Shown here: positions 1 through 9,600 of the stretch, piece by piece
Layout: each line of letters starts with the position of its first letter
How positions within the stretch are numbered: position 1 is the stretch's first letter
NCBI RefSeq assembly: GCF_001522865.1
Contig: NZ_LOWB01000116.1
Location: 473,502-537,501 of the forward strand
Origin: Burkholderia sp. TSV86
Lineage (GTDB): Bacteria; Pseudomonadota; Gammaproteobacteria; Burkholderiales; Burkholderiaceae
Direction: 5' to 3'
Length of the DNA: 64,000 bases
Program-made: the position numbers and the translations under genes
Notes under the pieces: generated by a model
Seen by the model: the letters and a program-made list of their open reading frames with translations, nothing else
Told to the model about the DNA's origin: nothing
Databases searched by the model: none

Positions 1-56
1 AAATTGCCGGAACCACAGACGGCGGCATGATCGGGGTTCGTGCGATCCCGCATCAT

Positions 57-84
57 CCAGCCCGGCGCGAGAGCGCCGGGCTGG
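57..84 (-). terminator. Perfect hairpin, possible terminator of the thioesterase-like gene
   Basis: A 12-bp perfect inverted repeat with a GAGA loop lies 20 bases beyond the stop codon of the leftward thioesterase-like gene. The stem is almost pure G/C. There is no T-run on either side, so it is not a textbook Rho-independent terminator. It could equally be an mRNA 3'-end stabiliser. Confidence 0.45.
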
Positions 85-104
85 ACGATGCCAGCCGGAG
101 CCGG

Positions 105-599
105 TTAGTTATCGAATGACGGCAGGCTCAATTCATATTCCTTGACTCGTTCCAGCACGCCTGCCGGGAAGCGTCGAATGCGCTTGTCCGGCCCCGCGAA
201 CAGGATTTGTTGGTAGCCGAGCGAAACGGGACGCCCATCCACGTAGAAACGGAACAGCAGGTAGGCCGAGCATTGCCTGATTTGGAAGGTATTCAAATAG
301 CAGTCGACGCGCTGAAACGGAAACGTCTCCTGCACGTATTCCTGGTGCGCGCGCTTCGTGATGAATGTGCCGCCGGCGGCCAGCAGATTGCCGTCGACGC
401 ATTCGTGAAACCAGCGCTCACGGCATATACCTTGCCATTCAAAGTATCGGGAGAAGTAGGTATTCATGAATGCATTGGAATCCTTCAGGTAAATATCGAT
501 AACATGATGAAACGTCTTGCGCGTCGTCGTCTGGATTTCCGACGACAGCAGCGCGGTGTGACGAAACAGGGCTTGAGGGATGATGTCTTTGGACAACAT
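105..599 (-). CDS. Hotdog-fold thioesterase-like protein (4HBT/enediyne-thioesterase type)
   Basis: A protein of 164 residues. The stretch DSNAFMNTYF-SRYFEWQG-ICRERWF near residues 36-60 resembles the acidic-residue/central-helix region of hotdog thioesterases. The WQGxCRE pattern is closest to what I remember of the enediyne-type thioesterases (CalE7/DynE7). Such enzymes hydrolyse acyl-CoA or acyl-ACP thioesters in the cytoplasm. I chose the ATG at 599 because an AGGAG at 606-610 sits six bases upstream. The same frame is open to 659, but that extension is Arg/Pro-rich and has no comparable ribosome site. The gene is transcribed away from the PKS operon and is separated from it by the receiver gene and IS scraps, so a role in the pathway is unproven. 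Substrate unknown. Confidence 0.7.
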   Translation of the reverse strand: MLSKDIIPQALFRHTALLSSEIQTTTRKTFHHVIDIYLKDSNAFMNTYFSRYFEWQGICRERWFHECVDGNLLAAGGTFITKRAHQEYVQETFPFQRVDCYLNTFQIRQCSAYLLFRFYVDGRPVSLGYQQILFAGPDKRIRRFPAGVLERVKEYELSLPSFDN

Positions 600-999
600 G
601 AAATGCTCCTGAGGAACGGCTGCTTGCGGCAGCGGCGCACGCCTTCGAGATGAGGGCATGTCCTATTTTGAATTCGCGGCACGCAGAGGTGGTCCGGGCC
701 GCTTGAGCCGTATTCCGGGATTTTGAAGCGCAATGTCCGGAGAAATCAGGCTGCGGGGTTTGCCTAGACCGCGCAGCCGGCTCACCCGGATTTACCCGAC
801 GTTGCGGCGATCCGATCGTCGAGCGCGCCCTGAACCGTGGCACGCGGCGCGAATAGGGCGCATCCGTGCGCATGGGGCGCGTAGTTGCCGGCGGTCGTCG
901 AGATGTTCGATAATTTGCTTCCAGAAAGAGGGCTCTTGCGCGGAATCGCCGCCTGATGACGACATGGGCCTTGTTCTATTCACGTTTTTCGGGCCCGCT
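600..999. other. Divergent intergenic region
   Basis: About 400 bases between the leftward thioesterase-like gene and the rightward receiver gene. The frame of the receiver gene is open back to an ATG at 733, but that stretch encodes an Arg/Ser-rich sequence with no recognisable domain. I treat it as leader and promoter DNA for both genes. I see no clear -35/-10 pair or operator. Confidence 0.4.
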
Positions 1000-1965
1000 A
1001 TGAGCCGCTTTGCCAAGCAACCGGTGTTCTATCCCGTGTCGGTGGTTTTTCTTGACGACAATCCGGATTTCCTCGACGCATTGCGCGGAATCTTCCGCAA
1101 TGAACGCCTGCACCGTTTTTTTAACGCGCCGGACGACGCGTTGAATTTCATGTTGAAGCATGGCCGCCGTGCGACGCCACGGCGTTTATCGGGCACGGAA
1201 TATTCGGAGTTCGAAAAGAAAGGCCTCAATGCATTCGGCCAGGACCCGCTGACCGACGCCGCGCGATTCGACGAAGTGGCAGCAATCGTCGTCGATTATC
1301 AAATGGGTGAGATCAATGGCGTCGAATTCCTTGCTTCTCTCGGCGACATTGCCTGCGCGAAAATCCTGCTCACCAGTGTGGCGAGCGAGCGCGAAGCCGT
1401 CGATGCATTCAATGACGGGTTAATCGATTTGTATCTGAAGAAGTCCGCGCCGGACATGACCCGGAAGCTGACCGCGGCGCTTGCTGACGCAAAGATGCGG
1501 CACTGCGCTGAAAGAGGGCACATCGGCGTGCACGGTATCGGGTCGGCGTATTGCGACTCCAGGGCGATAGCGGCGATGCGCACGATTGTCGAGCGCGAGC
1601 GCATCATCGAGTATTACTGGCGTCCTGAACAAAATGTCGTTCTGATGTTCGATGCCCATGGCCAACCGAGCGTTTTTCTTGCCTGGGACGACGACGAATG
1701 GGCGTTCCAGTGCGACGTTCTGACCGATGAGGGCGGAGATGCCGATATGCGGCGCGACATGGAGGCGCGCCGTATGATGCCGCTATTCTGGCCATTTCAG
1801 GCTTACCGGTCCGGGATGACGTCGATTCGATCGACCTTGCCGATCGCCATCCCTGGCTGGGATGGCGCTTTTTATGGCTGGTGCCCGGTGGATGCGCCGG
1901 TGCTCGACGTCGACACGTGGACGTTTGCTCGCTGGCGCGCTGCGCATGTCGGGCAAGGGCGCTGA
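1000..1965 (+). CDS. Receiver-domain (REC) protein with an unassigned C-terminal half
   Basis: Reading from the ATG at 1000 gives about 321 residues. The N-terminal half looks like a response-regulator receiver: an acidic pair in VVFLDDNPDF near residue 17, a phospho-acceptor strand VVDYQMG near residue 100, and an LTS strand followed by a YLKKS strand with the conserved Lys. An insertion lies between the first strand and the phospho-acceptor strand. The C-terminal part is rich in Trp, Asp and Met and matches no output domain I know; there is no HTH, so DNA binding is not indicated. Alternative starts at 964 and 733 are in frame. No start has a strong ribosome site. The partner kinase is not evident nearby; the hybrid kinase 50 kb away has its own regulator. 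Confidence 0.7.
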   Translation: MSRFAKQPVFYPVSVVFLDDNPDFLDALRGIFRNERLHRFFNAPDDALNFMLKHGRRATPRRLSGTEYSEFEKKGLNAFGQDPLTDAARFDEVAAIVVDYQMGEINGVEFLASLGDIACAKILLTSVASEREAVDAFNDGLIDLYLKKSAPDMTRKLTAALADAKMRHCAERGHIGVHGIGSAYCDSRAIAAMRTIVERERIIEYYWRPEQNVVLMFDAHGQPSVFLAWDDDEWAFQCDVLTDEGGDADMRRDMEARRMMPLFWPFQAYRSGMTSIRSTLPIAIPGWDGAFYGWCPVDAPVLDVDTWTFARWRAAHVGQGR

Positions 1966-2095
1966 GCAGCGTTGCCTCCATTTGTTGCTTAAGTAGGTAT
2001 GCAGATGCCGGTAATGTCTTGTAGATGTCGGTCAGATCCGGCATCCGGCGGCGAGGCCCAGAACGCTGCCAAATGACGCCAGGAGTCGGGCCGAA

Positions 2096-2120
2096 GGTGG
2101 GCATAAATCTTATGCCTACC
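2096..2120. repeat. Inverted repeat, 11-bp arms
   Basis: GGTGGGCATAA, a 3-base spacer, then TTATGCCTACC: ten of eleven positions pair. It lies in the IS-scrap zone and could be an insertion-sequence end or a recombinase/operator site. I could not match it to a named element. Confidence 0.4.
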
Positions 2121-2399
2121 CGCCAGTTTAAATAAGAGGCTATGTCCTGCGTTTCAGGGGACGACTCCAATCAGTTCGCCTGGGCACGTGCGTCGCGCTC
2201 GCGGCTGATCGATCTTCGGCGGTCACTGCCGGCGCGGTACTCATAGCCTGGCATCCGTCATCAGCCGACGTACTTGGCGACGTGAAACGCGATACCGCAG
2301 GCACGCGGCCCGTGCTCAGCCGCACTGCCTCCTCGCCCCCAAAGCCGAAGCCCCGGCTCACGCATCTTAACCAGTGCAGGTTTCGCCGGGTCATTACCG

Positions 2400-2543
2400 C
2401 ACCGGCCGTGCAACAAGCGCTTTGTGACCGACGACGGCACATTCGACGTCGAGATCCCGCGTGAGCATGAAGGCGCCTTCGCCCCGGTGCGAATTGCGAA
2501 GAGCAAGCGGCGCTTTACCGATTTCGATGACCGGTTCATCGCG
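2400..2543 (+). pseudogene. IS256-family transposase fragment
   Basis: The frame encodes TDDGTFDVEIPREHEG followed by FAPVRIAKSKRRFTDFDDRFIA. This matches the conserved N-terminal region of IS256-family (mutator-type) transposases, which normally continue into a MYARGM-like segment. Here the similarity stops abruptly after FIA and the DNA changes to unrelated sequence. No DDE catalytic core is present, so this is a dead remnant of roughly 48 residues. It marks past mobile-element activity at the left edge of the biosynthetic operon. Confidence 0.65.
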
Positions 2544-3281
2544 GCGCACCCATTGGAAAGTCCAGCGTGGGATCGCTCCAATGAGTCGTTCCGCTTCCAG
2601 CTGAGCGGTTTCGGTTTCGCGTCAATACCGTTGTCCGCGCTGCACGCCGCAGCTGCGCACATACGGTTTTTCCGATTTCCGAGGCGTGGCCGATCCACAC
2701 ACGATCTGCCTGATGTCGGACGCGGCGTAACACACGACTGTTCTTCGCCACCGGTGCCGCTCATCACGCAAATAGCTAGTGCAGGGCATCACCCCGAATC
2801 TCGTCAGATCCGTTCGAAGGTCCGTAACACGTGCACAGTCTCGCTGTGATTTTTTAAATTATGTTTTTCAAAAATAGAAAAAATCGCGGGCATAGATCAC
2901 TCTATTTATGAGGAATGGAGCGCATTCGATAAATTTTGTTTGGGTGTGAAAAAGAGAAAGTTGGCCATGTCGTTGGTTGTGAAAGTAAAATAGTAAACGG
3001 GATTTGATTTTGATTGGATAATTTTAAAAATTTGATTGATAACATTATTTTGGAAGATTTTTTGTGCCTCATTTGTAACTCATGAATTTGCAATGGGATT
3101 GGTTGTTGATGAGTTGATCGGAGTAAATCGGATGAACGTGCTGGCGAGCTGATGCGTGCGATTCAATGCCTCTTTGCGTCGCGTTCCTGGAGTGTCGAGA
3201 CATGCGAATGACGAGGTATGCCCGCGGCTGTATCCGCTGATTTTTCGGGGGCAGGATATATCTAAGAAGGTTTGCAGTGTA

Positions 3282-4691
3282 ATGAAGACGCTGAGAATAC
3301 CAAACGGTCCGGGAGATCGATTGCTGGGCGTGCCGCACATTTGGGGGATGAGGCGGAATTTCCTGAAATTTTTCTCGAATTTACATCGGCTATACGGTGA
3401 CGCCGTCCATATGCGAATACTGGGGCGCCGATATTTCAGTTTTTTTCATCCGGATTTGATCAGGGAGGTGCTCGTCGACAACGGCGATGCTTTTGTCCGC
3501 TGGGAAACCGGAATTCGCATTTTCACCAAGACCCACGGACTTGGCGTATTGACGTCGGAAGGCGATGTGTGGCGCCGCCAGCGACGTTTTTTGCAGCCGG
3601 TGTTCTCCACCCGAACGCTGGCCGATTTCGCGAAGCAGGTCGCCAGCGCGGCCGATGCCGCGCTGGAAAAACTGCCGGTCGGCGTGCCGTTCCGCTATGG
3701 TTCCGCGATGGGCGCGTTGGCCGTCGACGTGATTCTAGGCAGCATGTTCCGCAACGCGGCGCAATTTTCCGGCAGTGAGGTCGACCACGCGGTGACGTCG
3801 CTTGCCGAAGCCGCGTATCGCGATATGTTCATGCCGGTTCGGTGGCCCGACTGGCTGCCGTTTCCGACCGAGCGCGGCCGGCATCTTGCGATGCTGCGGC
3901 GGTTGATCGGTCAATGCGTGGCCGACCGCCGGCAGCACCCCGGCGGCTATCGCGATTGGGTCTCGCTGTTGCTCGAAGGGCAGGGCAGGGACAGCGGGCA
4001 GCCCGACGAACAGGAAATCTTCGATCAGGCGATCACGCTGTTCCTCACGCGTCACGAAACGACCGTCGCCACGCTCGAATGGATCGGCTGGGTGCTTGCG
4101 TCTCGCCCCGCGCTTGCCGCACGCGCGGCGGGCGAGGTCGATGCGGTGTTGGAAGGCCGCATGCCGGGCTACGACGACATCGCGAAGCTGCCGGTGCTCG
4201 GCCAGATGATTCGTGAAACGATGCGTCTTTATCCCGTCGCGCCCGCGCTGTTCATGCGTCAGGCGGTGCGCGACGTCGAAATCGGCGGCTGGGACGTGCC
4301 TAAGGGCTCGTTCGTCGCGCTGCAAAACTTCGAGGTTCATCGGGACCCGCGCTGGCATCCCGATCCCGATCGATTCGACATCGATCGCTTCGCGCCCGAA
4401 AACACGAAGCGCATCGCCCGCGGCGCGTACTTCCCGTTCGGCATGGGGCCGAGAGCCTGCGTCGGGATGAACTTCGCGCTGATGGAACTCACGATTGTCT
4501 ATGCGCTGCTGCTGCAACGCTTCGAGTTGCGGCTCGCGCACGCTCAGACGGACCCCGGCTGGACGTTCACGGTCGCGTTACGGCCCGAACGGCCGGTGGA
4601 AATCGTTCTCACGCGCCGCGTCGACGCGCTCAATGTCAATGCACCAAGGGTCTTCGCCTGCGCGGCGAACGATTCCCAGGATGACCAATGA
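3282..4691 (+). CDS. Cytochrome P450 monooxygenase
   Basis: A protein of 469 residues and the first gene of the biosynthetic operon. P450 landmarks run in order: WRRQR (helix C, about residue 97), the I-helix segment LFLTRHETT (about 259), the ExxR motif ETMR (about 313), and the haem-binding loop FGMGPRACVG with its Cys ligand near residue 393. The oxygen-activation motif is normally (A/G)GxET; here the Gly is Arg (TRHET), while the acid and Thr are kept. Its likely job is hydroxylation or epoxidation of the fatty acyl starter or of the finished product, with electrons from ferredoxin partners encoded elsewhere. I chose the ATG at 3282 because AAGAAGG lies upstream and the protein begins at a normal P450 N-terminus; the frame is open back to 3156. 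The FAAL gene follows after 48 bases. Confidence 0.93.
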   Translation: MKTLRIPNGPGDRLLGVPHIWGMRRNFLKFFSNLHRLYGDAVHMRILGRRYFSFFHPDLIREVLVDNGDAFVRWETGIRIFTKTHGLGVLTSEGDVWRRQRRFLQPVFSTRTLADFAKQVASAADAALEKLPVGVPFRYGSAMGALAVDVILGSMFRNAAQFSGSEVDHAVTSLAEAAYRDMFMPVRWPDWLPFPTERGRHLAMLRRLIGQCVADRRQHPGGYRDWVSLLLEGQGRDSGQPDEQEIFDQAITLFLTRHETTVATLEWIGWVLASRPALAARAAGEVDAVLEGRMPGYDDIAKLPVLGQMIRETMRLYPVAPALFMRQAVRDVEIGGWDVPKGSFVALQNFEVHRDPRWHPDPDRFDIDRFAPENTKRIARGAYFPFGMGPRACVGMNFALMELTIVYALLLQRFELRLAHAQTDPGWTFTVALRPERPVEIVLTRRVDALNVNAPRVFACAANDSQDDQ

Positions 4692-4739
4692 CCGACGGGC
4701 GTGATCGCTCCCGCCGGCGGAAACCAAAAGGATTATCAG

Positions 4740-6479
4740 ATGCAGCTGATCATCGATACTTTGTGCGCGAGATCCGCGGCGAGGCCCGAACAAACGGCGT
4801 TCGAATTTCTGTCGACGACGGGGGCGCCCCTCGCGGCGCTGAGCTATCGCGCGCTGGAGCGCGCGGCGGCTGGCGTGGCGGCGGTGCTGCGCGCGCGCGG
4901 CGTGCCCGCGGGCGCGCGCGTGCTGTTGCTGTGTCAGCCGGGGCCGGATTACGTCGCTGCGTTCTTCGGTTGTCTGCATGCCGGCGCGGTTGCGGTGCCG
5001 CTTTACCCGCCGAGAAACCGTCTTCACGTCGCACGGATCGTCAGCGTGCTGCGCGACGCGGGCGCGAGCCTCGTATTGTCCAGCCGCCAGAGCATTGAGC
5101 GGTGCGGCGCGTTCTTTGCCGAGCAAGGCGTATCCGAATCGATGCTCGTCGCCGTCGACGGCGATGCGCTTCGCGATGCCGAGCCGAACGCCCCGGCCGC
5201 GCAGCGCGCCGACGCGCTCGCGTTCCTGCAATACACGTCAGGTACGACAGGCGATCCGAAAGGCGTGATGATCTCGAACGGCAATCTCGCCCATCATCTT
5301 ACGATGCTCAACGCATGGCTGGGCGGCGCGCCCGGCGGCACGATGGTGAGCTGGCTGCCGCCGTATCACGACATGGGGCTCATCAGCGGCCTGCTTGCGC
5401 CGGTGGCGGGCGGCTATCCGTGTGTGCTGATGCCGCCCGAGTCGTTCGCGCAGAATCCGTTTGTGTGGCTCGATGCGGTGAGCCGCCATCGCGCGACGAT
5501 CAGCGGCGGCCCGAACTTCGCGTATGGGATGTGCTGCAAGCGCTTGACCGACGAGCAAATCGCGACACTCGACCTGAGCCGTTGGCGGCTCGCGTTCAAT
5601 GGCGCGGAGCCTGTGCGGCAAAAGACGATCGACGCGTTCGCGACGCGTTTCGCGGCCGCGGGCTTCGAGCCTTCCGCGATGGCGCCGTGCTACGGCCTGG
5701 CCGAGGCCACGCTGCTGGTCGCGGGGCGTGAGCCGCACACATTGGCGCACGGGCTCGACGTCGATCGGCAAATTTTGCAGGACGAAGGCCGCGCGGCGCC
5801 CGCGCGCGACACATCGCCGATGGCCGGGGGCGACGCGGCGCGCTGGCGCTCGATTGCCTGCATCGGCCGCGTAACGGGCGACCAACATGTGTTGATCGTC
5901 GATCCGGAGTCGGGCGAGCGTTGCGCGGACGGCCGGGTCGGTGAGATCTGTGTCGCCGGGCCGAGCATCGCGCAGGGCTACTGGCGGCGTCCCGAGCTGA
6001 GCGATGCGGTGTTCCGCACGGTGCGCGACGGCGTGGCCGGCCGCGCATACATGCGCTCGGGCGATCTCGGCTTTCTGCTGGACGGCGAACTGTACGTGAC
6101 AGGGCGTCTGAAGGACATGATCGTGATCTCGGGGCGGAACTACTACTCGGAAGATCTCGAGCAGACGGTCACGGCGACCCAGGAGAAAGTGGTTCAGAAC
6201 GGCTGCGCGGCGTTCGTCGCGGACGATGACGAGCGGGAGAGCCTCGTCATCGTCGCCGAGATCGAGCGTGTCGAGCGTCACGGCAATCTGAACGATGTCG
6301 TGACGGACATCCAAAAAGAAATCTGGCTCAAGCACGAAGTCAATCCGCATTCGGTGTTCCTCGTCTCTCCGGGGCAACTGCCGAAGACGTCGAGCGGCAA
6401 GGTGCGCCGCAAGGCGTGCCGCCGGGCGCTCGAAGCGGGCGAACTCAAGGTGCTCGCTTACTGGAACGGCGCAGGCTGA
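4740..6479 (+). CDS. Fatty acyl-AMP ligase (FAAL)
   Basis: A protein of 579 residues from the ANL adenylating superfamily. The core A3 motif YTSGTTGDPKG is near residue 165, followed by SWLPPYHDMGLI, a segment typical of FAALs, then GLAEATLLVAG and a C-terminal SGKVRRKACR. FAALs activate a free fatty acid as acyl-AMP and pass it to an ACP rather than to CoA, so this enzyme probably supplies the starter. It has no fused ACP, and the first PKS begins directly with a KS, so the acceptor carrier is not visible in the operon. I chose the ATG at 4740 because AAAGGA sits at 4727-4732; a GTG at 4701 is in frame but lacks such a site. The gene ends 144 bases before the first PKS. Confidence 0.92.
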   Translation: MQLIIDTLCARSAARPEQTAFEFLSTTGAPLAALSYRALERAAAGVAAVLRARGVPAGARVLLLCQPGPDYVAAFFGCLHAGAVAVPLYPPRNRLHVARIVSVLRDAGASLVLSSRQSIERCGAFFAEQGVSESMLVAVDGDALRDAEPNAPAAQRADALAFLQYTSGTTGDPKGVMISNGNLAHHLTMLNAWLGGAPGGTMVSWLPPYHDMGLISGLLAPVAGGYPCVLMPPESFAQNPFVWLDAVSRHRATISGGPNFAYGMCCKRLTDEQIATLDLSRWRLAFNGAEPVRQKTIDAFATRFAAAGFEPSAMAPCYGLAEATLLVAGREPHTLAHGLDVDRQILQDEGRAAPARDTSPMAGGDAARWRSIACIGRVTGDQHVLIVDPESGERCADGRVGEICVAGPSIAQGYWRRPELSDAVFRTVRDGVAGRAYMRSGDLGFLLDGELYVTGRLKDMIVISGRNYYSEDLEQTVTATQEKVVQNGCAAFVADDDERESLVIVAEIERVERHGNLNDVVTDIQKEIWLKHEVNPHSVFLVSPGQLPKTSSGKVRRKACRRALEAGELKVLAYWNGAG

Positions 6480-6623
6480 CGCTCGGCGCCGCGTGCGCTT
6501 TTCCTCACGGCCTTCCTTTTCGCGATTTCGTCTGACTTGCGTGCCGCCGCGCTCCGGGGCTCACGGCGCGCGGTTGTCGCTGCGTCGTCGCGCAACATCT
6601 CTTCCGGACTACTGGTGGACATC

Positions 6624-9600
6624 ATGAACAAGCCGACTCTTCTTCCCGCGATCGACACGATCAATGCAGCGCGGGCGGCCGATCGCGCGCGGCGTGACAT
6701 CGCGGTCATCGGCCTCGCGGGACGTTACCCGATGGCCGAGCATCTCGATGCCTTTTGGCGCAATCTGGTCGACGGACGCGACTGCGTGTCGCCGCTGCCT
6801 CCCGGCCGCTGGCTGGCGGATCACCCGCAACTGAGCGGTTTCGGTGATGTCTGGGGCGGGTTTCTCGACGACGTCGACAGCTTCGACGCGCTGTTCTTCG
6901 GCATTACGCCGCGCGAAGCCGCGAAGCTCGACCCGCAGGAGCGCCTGTTTCTGCAATGTGCGTATGCGGCGATCGAGGATGCCGGATACACCCGCGCGAC
7001 GCTCGGGCGGGGCGAGCCTGGCGGCGCGCACGAGCATAACCGTGTCGGCGTGTTCGCGGGCGCGATGTATCAGGAGTACCAGCTCTATGGCGTAGAGGCG
7101 TCCTTCGCGAGCGAACCGACGGCCGCGACTGGCATCGCCGCGTCGATCGCGAACCGGGTCAGCTACTTCGGCGGCTTTCAAGGGCCGAGCCTTACGCTCG
7201 ACACGATGTGCTCGTCGTCGATCACGGCGATCCATCTCGCGTGCCGCAGCCTCATGTTCGACGAATGCGAGGCGGCGCTCGCGGGCGGCGTCAACGTGTC
7301 GATCCACCCGAACAAATATCGGCTGCTAAAGGAGAACAAGTTTCTCGCCGCAACCGGCCGCTGCCGCAGCTTCGCGGCGGACGGCGACGGCTATGTGCCG
7401 GGCGAGGGGGTTGGCATCGTCGTCCTGAAGCGGCTCGACAAGGCGCTGCGCGACGGCGACCGGATTCACGCGGTGATCAAGGCGAGCGCGATTAATCACG
7501 GTGGACACTCGAAGGGCTACTACGTGCCGAACGCGCGGCAGCAGGCGGCGCTGATTCACGAGGCGATCGAGCTGGCGGGCGTGGACCCGCGGCACATCCA
7601 GTATGTCGAGGCGCATGGCACGGGCACGCCTGTCGGCGATCCGGTCGAACTGCAAGGGTTGACCGATGCGTTTTCCGCCTATACGTCCGATAAGCAGTTC
7701 TGCGCGCTCGGCTCGGTGAAATCGAACATCGGGCATTCGGAAAGCGCGGCGGGCATCGCCGCGTTGACGAAAGTGATCCTCCAAATGAAAAACGGCATGC
7801 TCGTGCCGTCGCTGCATGCGCAGCAGATCAACCCGGCGCTCGATTTCGCCGCGTCGCCGTTCTACCTGCAGCGCTCGCTCGCGCAATGGCCGCGCGCCGT
7901 CGACGCGGCGGGCCGGGAATTGCCGCGGCTCGCGAGTCTGTCGTCTTACGGCGCAGGCGGCTCCAACGCGCACCTGATCGTCGCCGAGCATGTGCCGGAA
8001 ACGGCGCATGCGGCATTGCGGACGGCGGCGGCGTTGCCGCCGATTATCGTGTTGTCCGCGCCGAATCCGGCCGCGTTGCGCGCGCGAGCGCAGCAGTTGC
8101 TGACGTTTTTGCGCGAAGGTGGCGCGGCCGGCGACAGTGCGTTACACGACTGCGCCTATACGCTGCAGGTCGGGCGCGACGCGTTTTTGCATCGCATCGC
8201 GTTTGTCGCACATGACGTCGCGCTTGCGCAGGCTTGTCTTGAGGCATACGTCGCCGGGGGCGCGCTGCCACAGCATGTGTATGCCGGCAAGGCCCGTGCG
8301 GAAACGGCCGCGGTGCCCGCCGCCGAACGGGATGCGCAGCGGATCGCGCGCGCGTGGGTCGACGGCGCGCAGGTCGACTGGACCCATTTGCATCGCGACG
8401 CGCGGCCGCGCCGGATCAGTTTGCCGACTTATCCGTTTGCAAGCAGCAAGATCTGGATGAAGGCGGATACGCGCTTGCAGGCCGCCGAGCCTGCGCCATC
8501 GTCGAGCAACACGCGTGACGGCGGTCATCCGTTGCTGCATCGGCGTGAGCCGGCCGGCGACGCGTTTGCCTCGCATTTCAGCGCACGCGAGCCGTTTCTT
8601 GCGGATCATCAGATCGACGGCCGGCCGATGCTGCCTGCCGTCGCCTATCTGGAAATGGCCCGCGCGGCGTTTGCCGCGCGAATGAACGCCGAGCCGGCCG
8701 TGCGCGTTGCCGACGTGACGTGGATGCGCCCCGCGCGCGCCGACGGTGCGGCGCTCGCGATGCGCATCGCGTTTTCCGCGCAACACGGCGAGCGCGATGC
8801 GTTCGTCGTCGAACACATCGGCGACGGCAAGCCGTCCGTTTGCGCGACGGGCCGTGTCGACGCGTTGACGCAAGCGGCGTCCGCGCGCATCGATGTGAAC
8901 GCATTCATCGCGCGTCATTGCGACAAAACCTACGACGCTGACGCCTGCTACCGCCGCTTCGCCGCCGTGGGCCTGCAATACGGTCCCGCGCACCAGGTCA
9001 TCGCCGGGCTGCATGCGGGGCCGCGGCATGTCGTTGCGCGCTTGTCGCGGCCGCGGACGGACGACAATTATTGGCTGCATCCGTCGATCGGCGACGGTGC
9101 GCTGCAGTCGATCATCGGGTTTTATCTCGACGACGCGCGCGATTGGGTGCCGGTACCTTTCTCGCTCGCGCGCGCCGATCTGCATCGGCGCTGCGGCACT
9201 GATATGTGGTGCATTGCGTCGCGCGCGGACGGCGACGATACGTTCGACATCGCACTGCTCGACGCACAGGGCGAACTGTGCGCGCGCTTCGATATGTTGA
9301 AGATCCGTAATTTCGCGCGGGTGCGCGCGGCCGATTCGCCGTCCGGCGCCGCCGACGGCGCCGCCGCTCGCGTCGAGCTGAATGTGCCGCTCGCGATGCG
9401 CTGGGTGCGCGCCGCCTGGCAGCCGCAGACGGGCGCGCGTCCGGCGCTCGTCTGGCAGATCGGCGGCGATGACGCGGCGGACCGCGAACTGGCGCAATAC
9501 GGAGCGCGCCGTGTCCGCGTCGGGCGCGATTCGCTTGGCAGCATCGACGCATGCGCGGCGCTGCTCGAGCGCGAAGGACCCGTCGACGAGATCGTCTGGA

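Larger units (their letters stand above)
1966..3281. other. Gene-poor stretch with IS scraps and AT-rich operon leader
   Basis: I find no intact gene in these 1.3 kb. It contains a near-perfect inverted repeat (2096-2120), an IS256-family transposase fragment (2400-2543) and, from about 2845 to 3280, a strikingly AT-rich segment that contrasts with the GC-rich DNA around it. The AT-rich part immediately precedes the P450 and is the most likely place for the promoter of the biosynthetic operon. I cannot point to one convincing -35/-10 pair. The other small reading frames here are short, overlap each other on both strands and show no motifs. Confidence 0.5.

Noticed and set aside
2261..2767. 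Leftward frames across the IS-scrap zone
   Set aside because: They run antisense to the IS256 fragment and show no recognisable protein pattern.
4740..6479. Acyl-CoA synthetase instead of FAAL
   Set aside because: The PPYHDMGL segment and overall pattern fit FAALs, and the operon context needs an acyl-ACP loader. I keep some doubt because the FAAL-specific insertion was judged only by eye.
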